NCBI GenBank assembly: GCA_963736975.1
Contig: CAVTQY010000003.1
Span: forward strand, 1-64,000
Direction of reading: 5' to 3'
Length of the DNA stretch: 64,000 nucleotides
Source: CAVTQY01 sp963736975
GTDB taxonomy: Bacteria > Pseudomonadota > Alphaproteobacteria > Acetobacterales > Acetobacteraceae
Under the pieces are notes generated by a model. It had not been told where the DNA came from and made no database searches. It saw nothing but the letters and a program-made list of their open reading frames with translations. The first letter of the stretch is position 1. Each line of letters starts with the position of its first letter. Of the stretch, positions 60,415 through 64,000 are shown one piece after another. The position numbers and the translations under genes are program-made.

Positions 60415-60437
60415 CCTCTCCCGCCGAGCGGGAGAGG
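60415..60437. repeat. CCTCTCCCGC palindromic repeat, perfect 10-bp stem
   Basis: CCTCTCCCGC (60415-60424), CGA loop and GCGGGAGAGG (60428-60437). It is the copy nearest to a start codon, 36 bases from the next ATG, so it could also sit in that gene's leader. Confidence 0.7.
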
Positions 60438-60472
60438 TGAACGCCGTGGGCAGCCGTGATGGAGAGCAGGCG

Positions 60473-60943
60473 ATGAGCAAGGTGGTTCCGGAACAGCAGC
60501 CGATCACCGGGCGGGAGAGTGCCGATCCGATGACGCCGATGGGTGCGCTGAGCGCGCTCTACCGCGCGTTCAACGAGCGCGACATGGCACTGATGGAGGC
60601 GAGCTGGGAGGCTTCGGACGAGGCGGTCATGGACAATCCGCTGGGCGGCATTCGCCGGGGCTGGGAGGCGATTCGCGGAACCTATCAGCGGATTTTCGCC
60701 GGAGCGGCGCGGGTGCAAGTGGAGTTCTTCGACTACACGCTGCACGAGATGGGCGAGGTGTTCTGGGCGGTTGGGCGCGAGCGGGGCGTGCTGGAGGCGG
60801 CGGATGGGAGGCGGCTGCAGCTAGCGATCCGCACCTCGCGGCTGTTCCGGCGGGACGCGGCCGAACGCTGGCGGCAGGTGCACCATCACGGTTCGATCGA
60901 TGATCCGCGGTTGCTGGAGGCGTATCAGCAAGCGGTGCGGTGA
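60473..60943 (+). CDS. SnoaL/NTF2-like protein
   Basis: 156 residues of the NTF2-like fold: LSALYRAFNERDMALMEASW, then PLGGIRRGWEAIRGTYQRIF and strands ending SRLFRRDAAERWRQVHHHGS. The pattern (helix, strand, helix then a curved sheet) fits SnoaL-like proteins that act on or bind small molecules. GGAGAG precedes the ATG at 60473. It is convergent with ispDF, 9 bases from its end. Confidence 0.82.
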   Translation: MSKVVPEQQPITGRESADPMTPMGALSALYRAFNERDMALMEASWEASDEAVMDNPLGGIRRGWEAIRGTYQRIFAGAARVQVEFFDYTLHEMGEVFWAVGRERGVLEAADGRRLQLAIRTSRLFRRDAAERWRQVHHHGSIDDPRLLEAYQQAVR

Positions 60944-60952
60944 AACCGGCGG

Positions 60953-62083
60953 TTATGGCGGCAGGAGGATCGTGGCGGCGGCCTGGGCGGCGATGCCCTC
61001 GCCGCGGCCGGTGAAGCCGAGCTTCTCTGTGGTGGTGGCCTTGACCGAGATACGGGCGAGGTCGGTGCCGAGGATCGCGGCAAGGCGTGCGCGCATCGCT
61101 TCGGCGTGCGGCGCGATCCTCGGGCGCTCGCAGATCAGCGTGACGTCGGCATGGGCCAGAACGCCGCCGCGGACGGCGATCCGCCCGGCAGCATGGGCCA
61201 GGAAACGTGCGCTGTCGGCGTCCTTCCAGGCGGCTTCGCTGGGCGGGAAATGGCGGCCGATATCGCCCTCGGCGAGCGCGCCGTAAATCGCATCACAAAG
61301 CGCATGGATGCCGACATCGGCGTCCGAGTGACCGGCGAGGCCTTTTTCATGCGGGACGGCCACGCCGCAGAGAATCAGCGGGCGACCAGTTGCCAGCGCA
61401 TGCACGTCGAAGCCGGTGCCGACACGGGGAATAAGGTGCGCGGCGAAGACGCGTTCCAGGCGCATCAGGTCCTCGGGGTAGGTGAGTTTGATGTTGTCCT
61501 CCGAGCCGGGGACGATCGCGACCGGATGCCCGGCGGCTTCGAGCAGCGCGGCGTCGTCGGTGACCTGACCGCTGGCGGCGCGGTGGGCGGCGATCAGGAC
61601 GGGGAAACGGAAGGCCTGCGGGGTCTGGGCGCGGAACAGGCCATCTCGGGGAATGGTCGCGGTGATGCGGTCGCCGGCGACGCGTTTGATCGTGTCCGCG
61701 ATGGGAAGTGCGGGGATGGCGCCGGCGGCGGTTTCGAGTGCCGCCAGCAAGGCCGGGATGGTGCCAGGCGGGATAACGGGCCGGGCGGCATCGTGCACCA
61801 GCACGATGTCGGGTGCGTGGGAAGCCAGGGCTTCGAGGCCGGTGCGTACGCTGTCCTGGCGCGTGGCCCCGCCCGATGCTGGCGGGAGGTAGTCGAGGCC
61901 GGCGAGCGCATGGGCGATTGCGCCGGGGTCGCCGACGGGTTGGAGCAACGCGACGTGCGGACGCAGCGCCTCGGCAGCGTGGCGGATCACCGGGCGGCTG
62001 GCGAGTGGAGTGAACTGCTTGGGTGTGGCGGGGCCGAAGCGGGAGCCGGAGCCGGCAGCGACCAGGATGGCGGCGATGCGCAT
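60953..62083 (-). CDS. ispDF: Bifunctional IspD/IspF isoprenoid enzyme
   Basis: 376 residues. The N-terminal half is IspD (MEP cytidylyltransferase): ILVAAGSGSRFGPATPKQF, VHDAARPVI and GSEDNIKLTYPEDLM. The C-terminal half is IspF (2C-methylerythritol 2,4-cyclodiphosphate synthase): GTGFDVHAL, HSDADVGIHALCDAIYGA and KATTTEKLGFTGRGEGIAA. This fusion is common in alphaproteobacteria and does two of the MEP pathway steps. The ATG at 62083 is chosen as the family start; the frame extends upstream without need. Confidence 0.95.
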   Translation of the reverse strand: MRIAAILVAAGSGSRFGPATPKQFTPLASRPVIRHAAEALRPHVALLQPVGDPGAIAHALAGLDYLPPASGGATRQDSVRTGLEALASHAPDIVLVHDAARPVIPPGTIPALLAALETAAGAIPALPIADTIKRVAGDRITATIPRDGLFRAQTPQAFRFPVLIAAHRAASGQVTDDAALLEAAGHPVAIVPGSEDNIKLTYPEDLMRLERVFAAHLIPRVGTGFDVHALATGRPLILCGVAVPHEKGLAGHSDADVGIHALCDAIYGALAEGDIGRHFPPSEAAWKDADSARFLAHAAGRIAVRGGVLAHADVTLICERPRIAPHAEAMRARLAAILGTDLARISVKATTTEKLGFTGRGEGIAAQAAATILLPP

Positions 62084-62114
62084 GGCAGGGGTTTCCCGGG
62101 CCGTTTGGCGGCCG

Positions 62115-63536
62115 TCAACCAGCGGACACGAGCGTCCTGTACAACTCGGCGTAGCGGTTTGCGGGCATTGTCCAGCCAACCTCGGTGCTCATCGCGTTGC
62201 GCTGCGCGGCGCGCCAGGACGCTGGCTCGCGCCATAGCCGGGCGGCCCGTGTCAACGCGGCTGCCAGCGCATTGCGATCCACCGGCGAGAACTGCAATCC
62301 TGTTGCCACGCCCGCCGCCAAGGCCATTTCATTCGCATCGATTACCGTATCGGCCAGCCCGCCGACGCGCCCCACCAGCGGCAGGGCGCCGTAGCGCAGA
62401 GCGCACAGCTGCGTAAGGCCGCAGGGCTCGAAGCGTGACGGCACGGCAATGACGTCGGCGCCGCCCTGGATCAGGTGCGCGAGCGCCTCGTCGTAGCCAA
62501 AGCGAAGGCCGATCTGTCCGGGATGGTTTGACGCTGCCGCGGCAAAGCGCGCCTCCAGCGCATGATCGCCGGCCCCGAGCAGGGCGAGCTGACCTCCGGC
62601 GGTGAGCAGCGCCGGCAGCGCGTCCGCCAGCAGGTCCATCCCTTTTTGCCATGACAGGCGGCTGACGACGCCGACCAGCACTGCATCCAGATCGGCGGCA
62701 AGTCCGAGCTTGGCTTGCAGTGCCGCCTTGTTCGCGGCCCGCGCCTCGGGTCGCGTGGCATCGTAACGCACTGCCAGTGCTGGGTCGGTCGCCGGGTTCC
62801 AGACGGTAGTGTCGATGCCGTTCAGGATGCCGACCAGCGCTTCCCCACGCCCCCGCAGCAGCGCGCCCAACCCCATGCCGCCTGCATCGGTGCGAATCTC
62901 GTCGGCATAGCTGGGAGAGACCGTGGTGATTCGGTCGGCGAAAAGCAGTCCCGCCTTGAGAAACCCGATACCGCCGTAATACTCGACACCGTTGATGGCA
63001 TAAGCTTCGGGCGGCAGGCGTAAGGCACCGAGAAGATACGCGGGAAACTGACCCTGGAAGGCCAGGTTGTGCACCGTAACGACCGTGCGGGGATGCGGGC
63101 CGCCGGAATAATGCAGATAGGCGGGCAGCAAGGCCGCCTGCCAGTCATGCGCATGCACCACATCGGGCGCGAATCCGTCGATGGCCCCGCGTCCGATCGC
63201 GGCGCCGACCCAGCCGAGTGCGGCGAAACGCTGGGCGTCGTCGCCATGGCCGTACAGGTCGCCTGGCCGGTCGAACAGATGCGGCGCGTCGAGTACCAGC
63301 AGATCAAGCCCCGTCTCGCGGGTCGAGAGCACGCGCGCCGCCCCGCCGAACAGGTCGTCCAGGTGCAGCACGTCGTCTGCTGCCGCGAGCGCGCCAAGGA
63401 CGGGCGGGTAGCCGGGCAGGAGCGCGCGCATCGTGACGCCCTCAGCCGCCAGCGCGGCCGGCAACGCGCCCGCGACGTCTGCCAGTCCGCCTGTCTTGAC
63501 CAATGGAAATATTTCAGATGCGACAGAAAGGACCCG
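62115..63536 (-). CDS. glgA: Glycogen synthase GlgA, start codon unclear
   Basis: The GT5 glycogen synthase core is intact: VKTGGLADVAGALPAALAAE, VHAHDWQAALLPAYLHY, the SRFEPCGLTQLCALRYGALP loop and a complete C-terminal half. The family N-terminus (usually M-R-V-L-S-V-A-S-E) is present as RVLSVASEIFPLVKTGG from 63536, but the codon before it is CTC, not a start. The only in-frame start is TTG at 63503 (in PLVKTGG), which would delete ten conserved residues. So either the start codon is mutated or misread, or a rare start is used. It uses ADP-glucose from glgC to extend glycogen. Confidence 0.85.
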   Translation of the reverse strand, partial: RVLSVASEIFPLVKTGGLADVAGALPAALAAEGVTMRALLPGYPPVLGALAAADDVLHLDDLFGGAARVLSTRETGLDLLVLDAPHLFDRPGDLYGHGDDAQRFAALGWVGAAIGRGAIDGFAPDVVHAHDWQAALLPAYLHYSGGPHPRTVVTVHNLAFQGQFPAYLLGALRLPPEAYAINGVEYYGGIGFLKAGLLFADRITTVSPSYADEIRTDAGGMGLGALLRGRGEALVGILNGIDTTVWNPATDPALAVRYDATRPEARAANKAALQAKLGLAADLDAVLVGVVSRLSWQKGMDLLADALPALLTAGGQLALLGAGDHALEARFAAAASNHPGQIGLRFGYDEALAHLIQGGADVIAVPSRFEPCGLTQLCALRYGALPLVGRVGGLADTVIDANEMALAAGVATGLQFSPVDRNALAAALTRAARLWREPASWRAAQRNAMSTEVGWTMPANRYAELYRTLVSAG

Positions 63537-63551
63537 GAGTTCCCGCCCCGA

Positions 63552-64000
63552 TCACTGCAAGCGATCGATCATTGTCTGGGTAATCAGGCAGATCCCCTGG
63601 GGGCTGCGCCGAAACCGCCTGGCATCCAGCTCCGGGTCCTCGCCCACCACCAGCCGCTCGGGGACCCGCACACCGCGATCGATCACCACGTTGGTAAGCC
63701 GCGCGTGTTCGCCGATCTGCACCTCGGGCAGCACCACCGCGCCTTCCACCTTGGCGTAGGAATGGACATGCACGCCGGTGAACAGCAGCGACCGGCGCAG
63801 GCTGGCGCCGGAGACGATGCAGCCGCCGGAGACCAGCGAGCTTACCGCCATGCCGCGGCGCCCGTCGGTGTCGTGCACGAACTTGGCGGGCGGGGTGATC
63901 GGCGAGTACGTCCAGATCGGCCAGTCCTGGTCGAAGATGTCGAGCGCCGGCACCACATCGGTCAGGTCGATGTTGGCGTGCCAGTATGCATCGATGGTAC
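63552..64000 (-). CDS. glgC: Glucose-1-phosphate adenylyltransferase GlgC, C-terminal part
   Basis: The gene runs off the window's right end. The visible last 149 residues have DAYWHANIDLTDVVPALDIF, WPIWTYSPITPPAKFV and the left-handed beta-helix end SGGCIVSGASLRRSLLFTGV. GlgC makes ADP-glucose, the donor for glycogen synthesis. Its TGA (63552-63554) is followed in the same frame by the glgA sequence, with only 15 bases before RVLSVASE. Confidence 0.93.
   Translation of the reverse strand, partial: TIDAYWHANIDLTDVVPALDIFDQDWPIWTYSPITPPAKFVHDTDGRRGMAVSSLVSGGCIVSGASLRRSLLFTGVHVHSYAKVEGAVVLPEVQIGEHARLTNVVIDRGVRVPERLVVGEDPELDARRFRRSPQGICLITQTMIDRLQ

Larger units (their letters stand above)
60101..60472. 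other. Intergenic region with two palindromic repeats
   Basis: About 370 bases between the divergent lipoprotein and NTF2-like genes. It holds the repeats at 60305 and 60415; the second ends 36 bases before the ATG at 60473. No gene seen. Confidence 0.5.

Noticed and set aside
62136..62150. TGTACAA site near the end of glgA as another array copy
   Set aside because: It is a single occurrence inside coding sequence with no neighbour at 32 bp.

Overview
The window is about 64 kb of GC-rich DNA from an alphaproteobacterium, most likely a Rhodospirillales/Acetobacteraceae-type organism. This rests on codon usage, an IspDF fusion, an acpXL-type lipid A acyl-chain cluster, a PEP-CTERM protein, CaiB/BaiF CoA-transferases and a MaoC pair. 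No rRNA, tRNA or CRISPR array was seen.

Layout. 1-3.2 kb: the end of an ankyrin-repeat gene, a TTC38-like TPR protein and an NTF2-like protein. 3.3-6.2 kb: a small mobile island with a serine recombinase, a PD-(D/E)XK-like protein, a secreted protein and a decayed second copy of the recombinase C-terminus. 6.5-18.1 kb: exported and conserved hypotheticals, a broken CoA-transferase, a Wzm/Wzt-type polysaccharide ABC exporter, a GYD protein, a frameshifted ada, an MFS carrier, a phosphatase and a coupled run (nitroreductase, AbiEii-like nucleotidyltransferase, partner, peroxiredoxin-like protein). The last of these has an in-frame UGA at its first redox cysteine followed by a SECIS-like hairpin, so it may be a selenoprotein. 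18.2-19.8 kb: a repeat-rich scar with an IS5-type fragment and a 32-bp-periodic GTAC array. 19.8-28.5 kb: comEC, a PEP-CTERM protein, gltX, then a solute-binding protein/LLM oxidoreductase/amidase/ketopantoate-reductase-like run. 28.6-37.5 kb: a methyltransferase, an IS3 remnant, a broken TPR gene, an operon of thioesterase, CoA-transferase and DUF3445 protein, and a two-gene sugar operon (DegT aminotransferase and CapD/WbpM-like dehydratase) with GTAC-palindrome arrays on both sides.

37.8-43.9 kb: wreckage of a type I restriction system, a DUF4258/DUF2283 pair and a complete IS481-family element. 43.9-49.0 kb: twin Tyr-rich lipoproteins, a frameshifted ThDP enzyme, a methyltransferase-phosphatase fusion, two hotdog dehydratases and an exported protein. 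49.2-59.7 kb: acpXL, fabZ-like, two fabF-like genes, an alcohol dehydrogenase and an LpxXL-like acyltransferase. This matches the gene set for very-long-chain lipid A acylation, but the acyltransferase is separated from the rest by a TumE/TumA toxin-antitoxin pair and a large RecD-like helicase with a nuclease-like tail. 59.8-64 kb: a lipoprotein, an NTF2-like protein, ispDF, glgA and the end of glgC.

Many unrelated genes carry single-base indels, several in homopolymers, alongside a few clear nonsense substitutions. Part of this may be sequencing error and part real decay, and the affected entries say which is which.
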